Shown here one piece after another: positions 6,624 to 12,839 of a DNA stretch of 12,944 nt (position 1 is the first letter of the stretch; every line of letters begins with the position of its first letter). The position numbers were made by a program, and so were the translations under genes. The DNA is taken from contig CABVAS010000024.1 of assembly GCA_902496375.1 (NCBI GenBank), positions 1-12,944 on the forward strand. Direction: 5' to 3'. The notes beneath the pieces are model-generated. The model searched no databases. It was not told the DNA's origin and saw only the letters and a program-made list of their open reading frames with translations. The stretch comes from an uncultured Collinsella sp. GTDB taxonomy: Bacteria; Actinomycetota; Coriobacteriia; Coriobacteriales; Coriobacteriaceae.

Positions 6624-6901
6624 GCATTTGCTGCTGAGGCGCGCGATGCTACCCGTGCGCAATGCTGCCCGGGTTGTCTGTTTGCTATTGGGTTGTCGGT
6701 GCATGAAAAATGCCGACATCCCGCCTCGGGGAGGAGGCGGGAACGCACCGAGTAGACGGAGGGGTGCGGAGCGCGGTCGCGTCTCGACTGACGACGTTGC
6801 CCATCGACAGGACCATTGTGGCGCATGGCGGTTCTTGGTATATCGTGTCGAGCGTTTGCGTTGTGCCATTGCCTGCGGCAACGGTGTGTTACACTTTTGC
6901 A
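6624..6901. other. Gene-free stretch between rpsA and rnpB with three consecutive hairpins
   Basis: No protein with recognisable features on either strand. Three adjacent inverted repeats stand out: 6694-6718 (TGTCGG/CCGACA plus CAT/ATG inside, with a 2-nt bulge), 6720-6741 (CCCGCCTC/GAGGCGGG, perfect 8 bp) and 6744-6768 (CGCACC/GGTGCG). None is followed by a T-run on the plus strand. The right end holds the rnpB promoter. Confidence 0.5.
6869..6895 (+). promoter_or_regulatory. Candidate rnpB promoter with extended -10
   Basis: TACACT (6890-6895) is preceded by TGT, giving the extended -10 form TGnTACACT. TTGCCT at 6869-6874 is a possible -35, but the spacing is only 15. The predicted start near 6902 coincides with the expected 5' end of RNase P RNA. 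Confidence 0.5.
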
Positions 6902-6904
6902 CTG

Positions 6905-7264
6905 CTGAGTGGGCCAGACGGTCGCGCGATGTGCTGCTTGCAGTACGCGTGAGGAAAGTCCGGGCTCCAGAGGGCGGGATGCCGGCTAACGGCCGGGCGG
7001 AGTGATCCGACGGAAAGCGCCGCAGAAAAGAAGACTCCCACCTGCGCCGCAAGGCGTAAAGGGAAAAGCTGAAACGGTGGTGTAAGAGACCACCAGCGTC
7101 GTGGCAACACGGCGGCTTGGCAAGCCCCATCCGGAGCAAGCGCGAATAGGAACGCTATGGGCCGGCCCGGTCCGCGTTCGGGTAGCGTGCGTGGAGCTGC
7201 ACGGTAACGTGCAGACAAGATAAATGACCGTTCACGACAGAACCCGGCTTACAGGCCCACTTGG
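6905..7264 (+). ncRNA. rnpB: RNase P RNA, bacterial type A
   Basis: Catalytic RNA of RNase P, which trims the 5' leader of tRNA precursors. The ends pair as helix P1 (GAGTGGGCC at 6907-6915 with GGCCCACTT at 7254-7262). The universal block GAGGAAAGTCCGGGCTCC lies at 6951-6968 and the 3' universal block GACAGAACCCGGCTTACA near 7236-7253. Between them are AGCAAGCGCGAATAGG (about 7136-7151), the L15-type GGGTAGCG segment (about 7180) that would contact the tRNA CCA end, and ATAAATGACCG (about 7220-7230). Order, length (about 360 nt) and blocks fit the ancestral type A fold, not the Bacillus type B fold. Exact ends are estimated from P1. Confidence 0.96.
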
Positions 7265-7277
7265 CACTTTGTTGACG

Positions 7278-7388
7278 CTGCGAACCCATCAGCGCGGCAA
7301 TCTGCCTTTCAAGCCTTCGGGCATGACCATAAGGTCAATGCCCTCGTCTTTCAAGGCACCTTGCTCGCGCTGACGGGTTCTCGCTTTC
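7278..7388 (+). repeat. Long imperfect hairpin behind rnpB (terminator, small RNA or MITE-like)
   Basis: GAACCCATCAGCGCG (7282-7296) pairs with CGCGCTGACGGGTTC (7366-7380) at 14 of 15 positions. The stem continues inward with GCAA/TTGC (7297-7300/7361-7364), TGCCTT/AAGGCA (7303-7308/7353-7358) and GGGCATGACC/GGTCAATGCCC (7319-7328/7333-7343, one bulge, loop ATAA). About 34 base pairs form in one extended hairpin. The 7-bp word GTTGACG flanks it on both sides (7271-7277 and 7389-7395). No open frame of interest lies within. It may stop rnpB transcription, although the tail after it is not T-rich. Confidence 0.6.
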
Positions 7389-7434
7389 GTTGACGGAATC
7401 ATCGGCGTTGCCATTCTTTTTACTAGGGTTATCG

Positions 7435-7440
7435 TATTAT
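7435..7440 (+). promoter_or_regulatory. Possible -10 box of the yigZ promoter
   Basis: TATTAT at 7435-7440 matches the -10 consensus at five of six positions. No good -35 stands at 17 bases. TTGCCA at 7409 is 20 bases away. Transcription would start near 7447, about 37 bases before the gene. Confidence 0.3.
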
Positions 7441-7483
7441 TGAGGCTGTTTGTTGCTGCGCTTTATTTTGTTGAGGGGCTTTG

Positions 7484-8119
7484 TTGGACAGCTATTTTAC
7501 TCTGCAATCGAATATTGAGGCTTCAGGCGAGTTTGTGGACCGCAAGAGCCGGTTTATTGCCCAGCTGGTCCATATTGAGTCCGAGGATGAGGCGAATGCC
7601 TTTATCGAGACCGTTCGCAAACGTCATTACGACGCTCGACACAATGTTCCCGCGTGGATTTTGGTCGATGGACGTGAGCGTCAGAGCGATGACGGCGAGC
7701 CGAGCCGCACGAGCGGGATGCCGACGCTCGAGGTGCTGCGCGGTGCGGGGCTCAAGAATGTTTGCTGCGTGGTGACGCGCTATTTTGGCGGCACCTTGTT
7801 GGGGCCTGGTGGCTTGGTACGCGCCTATACCGCGGCGACGCAGGCGGCGGTGGCCGCGGCTCAGGAGGCCGGGCAGATCGTCGAGATGACGAGTGTCGTG
7901 CCGGTCGACGTGCATGTGGCCTATCCGCAGTATGAGCAGGTGCTTCGTTTGGCGCAGGATTCGGGTGCCAAGGTTTCGGATACCGATTACGCGGATGCCG
8001 TGACGCTTCATTTGGTGTTTAAGTCGGGGGAGCAGGAGCCGTTTTGCGCTAAGATGCGCGAGCTTATGGCGGGGCGCGAGGAGATTGAGGTTGGTGCTCC
8101 CGAATTTGCCGAGTTCTAA
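7484..8119 (+). CDS. yigZ: YigZ/IMPACT family protein
   Basis: 211 residues. N-terminal IMPACT (UPF0029) domain at about 15-122: EFVDRKSRFIAQL, the signature SDDGEPSRTSGMPTLEVL (68-85) and VTRYFGGTLLGPGGLVRAYTAA (98-119). The C-terminal part (about 135-205) fits the DUF1949 ferredoxin-like domain of YigZ. The family is widespread. It is linked by homology to eukaryotic IMPACT, a translation-stress regulator, but its bacterial role is not settled. Two TTG codons stand in tandem (7481 and 7484). The second is chosen because GAGGGG would be only two bases from the first. It is monocistronic, with a strong terminator directly after the stop. Confidence 0.9.
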   Translation: MDSYFTLQSNIEASGEFVDRKSRFIAQLVHIESEDEANAFIETVRKRHYDARHNVPAWILVDGRERQSDDGEPSRTSGMPTLEVLRGAGLKNVCCVVTRYFGGTLLGPGGLVRAYTAATQAAVAAAQEAGQIVEMTSVVPVDVHVAYPQYEQVLRLAQDSGAKVSDTDYADAVTLHLVFKSGEQEPFCAKMRELMAGREEIEVGAPEFAEF

Positions 8120-8122
8120 CGG

Positions 8123-8173
8123 CGACGGCCGGCGTGCTTTTGGTTGAATCCCAAGCGCGCCGGCCGTCGTTTT
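8123..8173 (+). terminator. Terminator of yigZ
   Basis: CGACGGCCGGCG (8123-8134) pairs perfectly with CGCCGGCCGTCG (8158-8169), 12 bp, followed by TTTT. The 23-nt loop can fold further (GCTT with AAGC). It also lies just beyond the stop of the convergent minus-strand gene and may stop read-through from that side. Confidence 0.85.
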
Positions 8174-8186
8174 ATGTTGCTGTCGT

Positions 8187-8633
8187 TTACTCGGCGAGCT
8201 GCTTTAGCACATCGCAGGCGATCTCGATGGCATCGTCGATGCAGCCGGGGCAGCTGCGGAGCGGACCCTTGTCCGATCCGATGCCCTTGAGCGTGCCGCA
8301 GACGGTCGTCGTGTTCTTCTCGCCAAAACGCTTGGCGATTTCGCGCGACAGCTTGTAGGTCTGGCCCTTGGTCTTGGGGTTTTCCATGCCTTCGCTCATC
8401 ACAAAGCCCATGATGGCCACGGCGCCCGAGATGGCGCCACAGGTTTCGGTCATGCCGCCCATGCCGGCGCCAAAGCCTTCGGTGAGGGTGAAGGCGGTCT
8501 GGGGATCGAGCCCGACGGCGGGCGCGAGCGTGCAGGCGACGGCCTGTGCGCAGTTAAAGCCACGGGCGTGGTATTCGGCAGCCTGAGCCTGACAGGCGGT
8601 GATGTCGAGCTGGGCCGTATCGATTTGCTTCAT
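8187..8633 (-). CDS. C_GCAxxG_C_C family Cys-rich putative redox protein
   Basis: 148 residues with eight cysteines: C14, C28 in GFNCAQAV, C34, C65 in ETCGAISGA, C112, C128 and C131 in SCPGC, and C140. The GFNCAQAV...GFGAGMGG...CGAISG order and the C-terminal Cys pair match the C_GCAxxG_C_C family, described as putative redox-active or metal-binding proteins of anaerobes, function unproven. The frame stays open 48 codons upstream. The ATG at 8633 is chosen because AAGGAG lies six bases before it and the family begins near here. The leader contains a 12-bp imperfect hairpin right before the ribosome-binding site. It is divergent from the metY-type gene and convergent with yigZ. Confidence 0.85.
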   Translation of the reverse strand: MKQIDTAQLDITACQAQAAEYHARGFNCAQAVACTLAPAVGLDPQTAFTLTEGFGAGMGGMTETCGAISGAVAIMGFVMSEGMENPKTKGQTYKLSREIAKRFGEKNTTTVCGTLKGIGSDKGPLRSCPGCIDDAIEIACDVLKQLAE

Positions 8634-8646
8634 CGTTGTCTCCTTG

Positions 8647-8678
8647 GTCACGGTGTACCCGCCTATGGTACCCGTGAC
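8647..8678 (-). promoter_or_regulatory. Inverted repeat in the leader of the Cys-rich protein gene
   Basis: GTCACGGTGTACC (8647-8659) and GGTACCCGTGAC (8667-8678) form an imperfect 12-bp dyad with one unpaired base and a 7-base gap. On the minus strand it ends a few bases before the AAGGAG ribosome-binding site, so it could act as an operator or as an mRNA hairpin affecting initiation. Confidence 0.4.
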
Positions 8679-8744
8679 GGTGCATGTAATCATCGAGAGC
8701 TTCATGTATGCCTCATTTTTATCTATCGAGCAAATGCTTAAGGC

Positions 8745-8773
8745 TTGAGATAAATACCCCTGATCAATTAGTC
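8745..8773 (+). promoter_or_regulatory. Weak candidate promoter of the O-acetylhomoserine sulfhydrylase gene
   Basis: TTGAGA (8745-8750, five of six) is followed after 17 bases by TTAGTC (8768-8773), a poor -10. The -35 half overlaps the dyad TTTATCT/AGATAAA (8718-8724/8748-8754), a possible operator shared with the divergent gene. The leader would be about 85 nt. Confidence 0.3.
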
Positions 8774-8863
8774 CCATAACCTACCTTGGGGATGGGTTGA
8801 GAGGGGTGCAGGGTAGCGGTATCGTGAACCGAATAAAACGTAACCCAGGCAAGGGAGCTAGAT

Positions 8864-10147
8864 ATGAGCGAGCAGACTATCGGTACTACATGTGTTCAGG
8901 GCGGCTATCACCCGGGAGATGCCGAGCCGCGCCAGGTGCCCATCTACCAGTCCACCACGTGGAAGTACGACACGTCGGAGCACATGGGCAAGCTGTTTGA
9001 CCTGGAGGAGTCTGGTTACTTCTACAGCCGCCTGCAGAACCCCACGTGCGATTTGGTTGCCGCCAAGATCTGTGAGATGGAGGGAGGCGCCGCCGCGATG
9101 CTTACGAGCTCGGGCATGGCTGCGAACTTCCTCGCGATCTTTAACGTGGCCGGTGCCGGCGATCACGTGGTCGCGAGCTCTGCCATTTACGGCGGTACGT
9201 ATAACCTGCTCGCCCACACCATGGGCCGCATGGGCGTGACCTGCACGTTCGTTGCCCCCGACTGCACCGATGAGGAGCTCGAGGCAGCCTTTGAGCCCAA
9301 TACCAAGCTCGTCTTTGGCGAGACGATTGCCAACCCCGCCCTTGCCGTGCTCGATATTGAGCGCTTTGCCAAGGCCGCACATGACCACGGCGTGCCGCTG
9401 ATGGTCGACAACACCTTCCCGACGCCTGTGATGTGCCGTCCCTTTGAGTGGGGTGCCGACATCGTTACGCACTCCACCACCAAGTACATGGATGGACATG
9501 CTGCCTACCTGGGCGGCGTGATCGTTGACCACGGCCAGTTTGACTGGATGGCTCATGCGGACAAGTTCCCGGGTCTTACCACGCCCGATGAGAGCTACCA
9601 CGGCGTGACCTATGCCGAGAAGTTTGGTCGCGAGGGTGCCTTCATTACCAAGGCAACCGCTCAGCTCATGCGCGATCTTGGTCCTATGCAGAATCCGCAG
9701 GCGGCCTTCTTCCTGAACAGCTCACTCGAGAGCCTGCATGTGCGCATGCCGCGTCATTGTGAGAACGGCCTGGCCGTTGCCAAGTTCCTGCAGAGCCATC
9801 CCAAGGTACGCTTCGTGAGCTATCCGGGCCTGGAGGGCGATAAGTACTATGACATCGCTCAGAAGTACATGCCCAACGGTACCTGCGGCGTGGTGAGCTT
9901 TGGCTTTAACGGTGGTCGCGCGGCGGCCGAGACCTTTATGAAGAGCCTCAAGCTCGCCCAGATCGCCACGCACGTGGCCGACGCCCGCACTTGCTGCCTG
10001 CATCCCGCTAATGCCACGCATCGCCAGATGAACGATGAGGAGCTCATCGCCTGTGGCATCTCCGCCGACATGGTGCGCCTGTCGTGCGGCCTCGAGGACA
10101 CGGCCGATCTGATTGCCGACCTTGAGCAGGCGCTCGAGCAGTGCTAG
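8864..10147 (+). CDS. metY: O-acetylhomoserine sulfhydrylase (aminocarboxypropyltransferase), PLP-dependent
   Basis: 427 residues of the Cys/Met metabolism PLP family. PLP-binding lysine K207 in HSTTKYMDG, D182 in VDNTF, Y54 and R56 in YSRLQNPT, and the cofactor-stacking Y109 in SAIYGGT. Two points favour MetY over methionine gamma-lyase: a glycine (G111) stands where gamma-lyases have the active-site cysteine after the YG, and the chain has the extra central segment (about 225-275) typical of about 425-residue sulfhydrylases. Reaction: O-acetyl-L-homoserine plus sulfide gives L-homocysteine and acetate, the direct sulfhydrylation step toward methionine, in the cytoplasm. Start: ATG with AAGGGAG seven bases before it. 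It is monocistronic. No SAM riboswitch is recognisable in the leader. The family is certain, the subfamily likely. Confidence 0.9.
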   Translation: MSEQTIGTTCVQGGYHPGDAEPRQVPIYQSTTWKYDTSEHMGKLFDLEESGYFYSRLQNPTCDLVAAKICEMEGGAAAMLTSSGMAANFLAIFNVAGAGDHVVASSAIYGGTYNLLAHTMGRMGVTCTFVAPDCTDEELEAAFEPNTKLVFGETIANPALAVLDIERFAKAAHDHGVPLMVDNTFPTPVMCRPFEWGADIVTHSTTKYMDGHAAYLGGVIVDHGQFDWMAHADKFPGLTTPDESYHGVTYAEKFGREGAFITKATAQLMRDLGPMQNPQAAFFLNSSLESLHVRMPRHCENGLAVAKFLQSHPKVRFVSYPGLEGDKYYDIAQKYMPNGTCGVVSFGFNGGRAAAETFMKSLKLAQIATHVADARTCCLHPANATHRQMNDEELIACGISADMVRLSCGLEDTADLIADLEQALEQC

Positions 10148-10161
10148 GCTAGCTCCGTACA

Positions 10162-10195
10162 AGGTGCCGATGCTGGCAGAAAGCTTCGGCGACCT
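10162..10195 (+). other. Hairpin in the metY-MFS intergenic region
   Basis: AGGT-GCCGA-GC (10162-10173) pairs with GC-TCGGC-ACCT (10183-10195), with a one-base bulge and one mismatch. It stands 20 bases before a second, terminator-type hairpin. Confidence 0.4.
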
Positions 10196-10214
10196 GTAGT
10201 TCCGATTCCGTAGG

Positions 10215-10262
10215 CGGGACCCCAATCGCGGCTGTTTGCAGGCGATTGGGGCCCCGTTTTTT
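10215..10262 (+). terminator. Rho-independent terminator just upstream of the MFS gene
   Basis: CGGGACCCCAATCGC (10215-10229) pairs with GCGATTGGGGCCCCG (10242-10256) with one mismatch, followed by six T. It may end metY transcription. It sits only 26 bases before the MFS start, leaving no room for a normal promoter in between, so it may be an attenuator for the exporter. Confidence 0.88.
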
Positions 10263-10287
10263 CGTTGGGCCACTCGAAAGGATGGAT

Positions 10288-11592
10288 ATGGAGAAAACTG
10301 CAGAGCAGCTGCGCCGCGAGCACATTGCCCTAGAGGGCGACACCCATGGCAAGAACAAATGGGCGATTCTGTTTACCGTGCTCATTATGACGTTTATGGT
10401 GTGTCTGGATTCGACCGTCGTGACCGTGGCGCTGCCCGTGATGCAAAAGGGGCTGGGCGTGGGCCTCGATCGCATTCAGCTGGTAAGCTCGGTGTATCTG
10501 CTTGCGACTTGCGTGGCTATGTTGCCGTTTGGCCGTCTGGGCGACGTGCGCGGCAAGGTGAATGTGTTCCAGCTGGGCGTCATCGTTTTTTCGGTCGGTT
10601 CGCTGCTGTGCGGCCTTTCGGCCTCGCTCGAGGTTCTAATCCTGGCACGCATTGTTCAGGGTGTCGGTTGCGCGGCGGCCATGGCCAACAACATGGGTAT
10701 CATCACCGAGTCGTTTCCGGCGCGCGAACGAGGCCGTGCCATGGGCATTCTCGCGACCTTCGTGGCCCTCGGCATGATGTGTGGCCCCGTGCTCGGCGGC
10801 ATGCTGGTGGCAAGCTTTCCCTGGGAGAGCATCTTCCTCATCAACCTGCCCATTGGCGTGATCTCGTTTATCGTGGGACTCTACACGCTGCCGCATGTTA
10901 AGCCGGAGGCCTGCGAGCGCGCCATGTCCCTGATCGAGGCCGCTCGTCGCTGCTTTGCAAATTCGGCCTTCACCATCAACCTTGCCTGCATGCTCATCGT
11001 GTTCGTTGGTATTGGCGCATCCGAGTTTATTCTGCCGTTCTATTTTCAGGACGCCCACGGATTTGGTTCTGACATTTCCGGCCTGCTGTTTTTGGCGCTG
11101 CCGATGGTGAATGCCTTTATCGGACCGCTTTCGGGTACGGTTTCGGACCGTGTTGGCTGCGAGGGCCCCACGGCGGTCGGCCTGGGCGTGTACGTGTGCG
11201 GTCTCTTTGCGGTAAGCACGCTCGACGAGCGCTCTTCTATCCCTGTGATCGTGTGCTGCGTTGCGTTTATGTCGTGCGGTACGTCGATTTTCCAGAGCCC
11301 CAATAACTCGCTGTATATGGGCTCGGCTCCGCGCGAAGCACTCGGCTTTGCGGGCAGCTTGGGCAGTTTGGCACGCTACGCCGGCATGGCACTCGGTATT
11401 ACGGTGGCGTCGAATATCCTGTATGGGCAGATGAGCGTGGCGATGGGCGAGGCCGTAACTAGTTTTGTTGCAGGCCGTCCGGATGTGTTCCTATTCGGCT
11501 TTCGCTCGGTGTTTTACGTACTTATGGCTGTGGCCGCTGTGGGCTTTGCGCTTGCCATGGTGCGTTTGGTGAAGATGCGCGCCCGCCATTAG
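10288..11592 (+). CDS. MFS transporter, DHA2 (EmrB/QacA)-like, 12 predicted helices
   Basis: 434 residues, integral inner-membrane protein. Motifs: CLDSTVVTVALP (39-50, motif D1, D41), GRLGDVRGKV (82-91, motif A), RIVQGVG (121-127, motif B), GPVLGGML (166-173, antiporter motif C) and WESIFLINLPIG (179-190), the last typical of drug:proton antiporters of the DHA2 type. I count 12 hydrophobic helices, not the usual 14 of DHA2, so the two middle helices are missing. It probably exports drugs or metabolites using the proton gradient. The substrate is unknown. Start: ATG at 10288 with AAAGGA five bases upstream. ATG at 10282 is too close to the ribosome-binding site, and an upstream GTG would lie in the terminator stem. 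No partner membrane-fusion protein or regulator is adjacent. Confidence 0.88.
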   Translation: MEKTAEQLRREHIALEGDTHGKNKWAILFTVLIMTFMVCLDSTVVTVALPVMQKGLGVGLDRIQLVSSVYLLATCVAMLPFGRLGDVRGKVNVFQLGVIVFSVGSLLCGLSASLEVLILARIVQGVGCAAAMANNMGIITESFPARERGRAMGILATFVALGMMCGPVLGGMLVASFPWESIFLINLPIGVISFIVGLYTLPHVKPEACERAMSLIEAARRCFANSAFTINLACMLIVFVGIGASEFILPFYFQDAHGFGSDISGLLFLALPMVNAFIGPLSGTVSDRVGCEGPTAVGLGVYVCGLFAVSTLDERSSIPVIVCCVAFMSCGTSIFQSPNNSLYMGSAPREALGFAGSLGSLARYAGMALGITVASNILYGQMSVAMGEAVTSFVAGRPDVFLFGFRSVFYVLMAVAAVGFALAMVRLVKMRARH

Positions 11593-11685
11593 CGTGTTGG
11601 GAGGCTGTCTGCCACGATTCGCGCCGTCCCAAAAAGACTGGTTTGTGGTGCGATGCGGCTTGTGGGGCGGGCGGGGGTCGGTCCG

Positions 11686-11694
11686 TGGTAGACT
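11686..11694 (+). promoter_or_regulatory. Extended -10 promoter of xpt
   Basis: TGGTAGACT at 11686-11694 has the extended -10 form TGnTAGACT, the same hexamer as in the isomerase operon promoter. No -35 is recognisable. Transcription would start near 11701, leaving a leader of under 50 nt. Confidence 0.45.
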
Positions 11695-11749
11695 ATCGAA
11701 CAACGTTTATTAATCGCGCGGTATCGTTGCCGCGAGAAGGGGTTGCGCC

Positions 11750-12328
11750 ATGCAGGAGCTTGAGGATCGTATTCGCCATGACGGCATCGTAAAGGCCGGT
11801 AACGTCCTTAAGGTTGATGCCTTCCTCAACCACCAATGCGACGTTGAGCTGTTCGACCACATGGGCGCCGAGTGGGCCCGTCTGTTCGAGGGTGTCGAGA
11901 TCAACAAGATCCTGACTATCGAGGCTTCGGGCATTGGCATGGCTTGCATTGCAGCCCAGCATTTTGGCGGCGTGCCGGTGGTCTTTGCCAAGAAGGCACA
12001 GTCCATCAACCTCGACGGCGAGCAGTATGCCACGACCATCTACTCCTTTACCAAGCAGAAGGAGTACCCGGTCATCGTCGGCAAGCGCTTCCTGTCCGAG
12101 GGCGACAAGGTCCTGATCATCGACGACTTTTTGGCCAACGGCTGCGCGCTCGAGGGTCTTATCAAGATTTGCGAGGCTGCAGGTGCCGAGGTATCCGGCA
12201 TTGGCATTGCGGTGGAGAAGGGCTTCCAGGGCGGTGGCGATAAGCTCCGCGAGCGCGGCTTCCGCGTTGAGAGCCTGGCCCGTATCGCCGATATGGACTG
12301 CGAGACCGGCGAGATCACCTTCGCCTAA
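11750..12328 (+). CDS. xpt: Xanthine phosphoribosyltransferase
   Basis: 192 residues, closely matching the size and pattern of Bacillus Xpt: LKVDAFLNHQ (20-29), TIEASGI (56-62), VPVVFAKKAQSINL (75-88), YSFTKQ (98-103), the PRPP-binding motif VLIIDDFLANG (121-131, D125 and D126), GIGIAVEKGFQ (150-160) and VESLARI (173-179). It converts xanthine plus PRPP to XMP in the cytoplasm, for purine salvage. Start: ATG with GAAGGGG seven bases upstream. In Bacillus xpt is controlled by a purine riboswitch and paired with the permease pbuX. Here neither is seen: the leader is too short for the aptamer and the next gene is unrelated. A small hairpin (CGCGG/CCGCG, 11717-11734) lies just before the ribosome-binding site. 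Confidence 0.95.
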   Translation: MQELEDRIRHDGIVKAGNVLKVDAFLNHQCDVELFDHMGAEWARLFEGVEINKILTIEASGIGMACIAAQHFGGVPVVFAKKAQSINLDGEQYATTIYSFTKQKEYPVIVGKRFLSEGDKVLIIDDFLANGCALEGLIKICEAAGAEVSGIGIAVEKGFQGGGDKLRERGFRVESLARIADMDCETGEITFA

Positions 12329-12355
12329 GCGCGCGACACAAGCGATTGGTGTGCG

Positions 12356-12391
12356 ATGTGACAAAGGGACTGTCCCTTTGTCACATTTTTT
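12356..12391 (+). terminator. Perfect 14-bp terminator hairpin between xpt and the GGQ gene
   Basis: ATGTGACAAAGGGA (12356-12369) pairs perfectly with TCCCTTTGTCACAT (12373-12386) across a 3-nt loop, followed by a run of six T. It ends only 20 bases before the next start codon. A fragment sharing AGGGACTGT recurs at 12817-12825, so the sequence may belong to a dispersed repeat family. Confidence 0.92.
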
Positions 12392-12411
12392 GTATGAGGG
12401 GAGGTGTTGAT

Positions 12412-12792
12412 ATGGATGAGAATAAGATGGGATGGCGCGAGTATGCGCGCTATGCCGAGATGTCGGCCGAGGAGTTGGCGCGCGATTGCGAGGTGCAGGT
12501 GTTTCGCGCGACGGGTCCGGGCGGACAGGGCGTGAACACGACGGACTCGGCGGTGCGTATGAAACATATCCCTTCGGGGATTACCGTGACGGCGCGCGAG
12601 AGCCGCAGTCAGTTCCAAAACCGTAGTAGCTGCCTGCGTAAGCTGCGCGCCGAGCTTGGGCGTCGCGGGCGTCCACCGCGCCGGCGCGTAAAGACCAAGG
12701 TGCCTCAGCGCTCTCGCCAGCGCAGGCTCAATGACAAGCACTTCAACGCCATTAAAAAGGCCAACCGTCGCAAGCCGGGCAGCGACGAATAG
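12412..12792 (+). CDS. Stand-alone GGQ release-factor-like protein (probable ribosome rescue)
   Basis: 126 residues, containing only the peptidyl-tRNA hydrolysing RF-1 domain: ATGPGGQGVNTTDSAVRMKH (33-52), with GGQ at 37-39, then PSGITVTARESRSQFQN (54-70) as in RF2. There is no stop-codon recognition domain. The C-terminal 40 residues are strongly basic (RRVKTKVPQRSRQRRL, then KK and RRK), like the tail by which ArfB/YaeJ enters the empty mRNA channel. Likely role: release of peptides from ribosomes stalled without a stop codon. The residue after GGQ is Gly, where RF1/RF2 and ArfB have His. Start: ATG at 12412 with GGGGAGG seven bases upstream. An in-frame earlier start would run through the terminator hairpin. 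The exact subfamily (ArfB, PrfH-like or other) is uncertain. Confidence 0.85.
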   Translation: MDENKMGWREYARYAEMSAEELARDCEVQVFRATGPGGQGVNTTDSAVRMKHIPSGITVTARESRSQFQNRSSCLRKLRAELGRRGRPPRRRVKTKVPQRSRQRRLNDKHFNAIKKANRRKPGSDE

Positions 12793-12839
12793 CCTCCTCA
12801 TGAGTTGCGGTGAAATAGGGACTGTTTTACGGCTCTAGC

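Noticed and set aside
5360..6826. A 488-codon open frame on the minus strand over rpsA
   Set aside because: It mirrors the strongly biased codons of rpsA. Its product is a low-complexity L/D/V-rich string without domains, and it is wholly antisense to a certain ribosomal protein gene.
6588..7218. Open frames on both strands over the rnpB region
   Set aside because: They cross a certain RNase P RNA and the rpsA terminator and have no recognisable protein features.
8634..8777. N-terminal extension of the Cys-rich protein by 48 codons
   Set aside because: The extension passes through the hairpin, has no ribosome-binding site at its start and is not typical of the family. The ATG at 8633 has an excellent AAGGAG.
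8780..8863. SAM riboswitch or T-box before the O-acetylhomoserine sulfhydrylase gene
   Set aside because: No conserved aptamer core, T-box sequence or terminator/antiterminator pair is recognisable. The leader is short.
11597..11632. Terminator after the MFS gene
   Set aside because: TTGGGAGGC can pair with GCCGTCCCAA with a bulge, but the 17-nt loop and the A-rich, not T-rich, tail make it a poor terminator.
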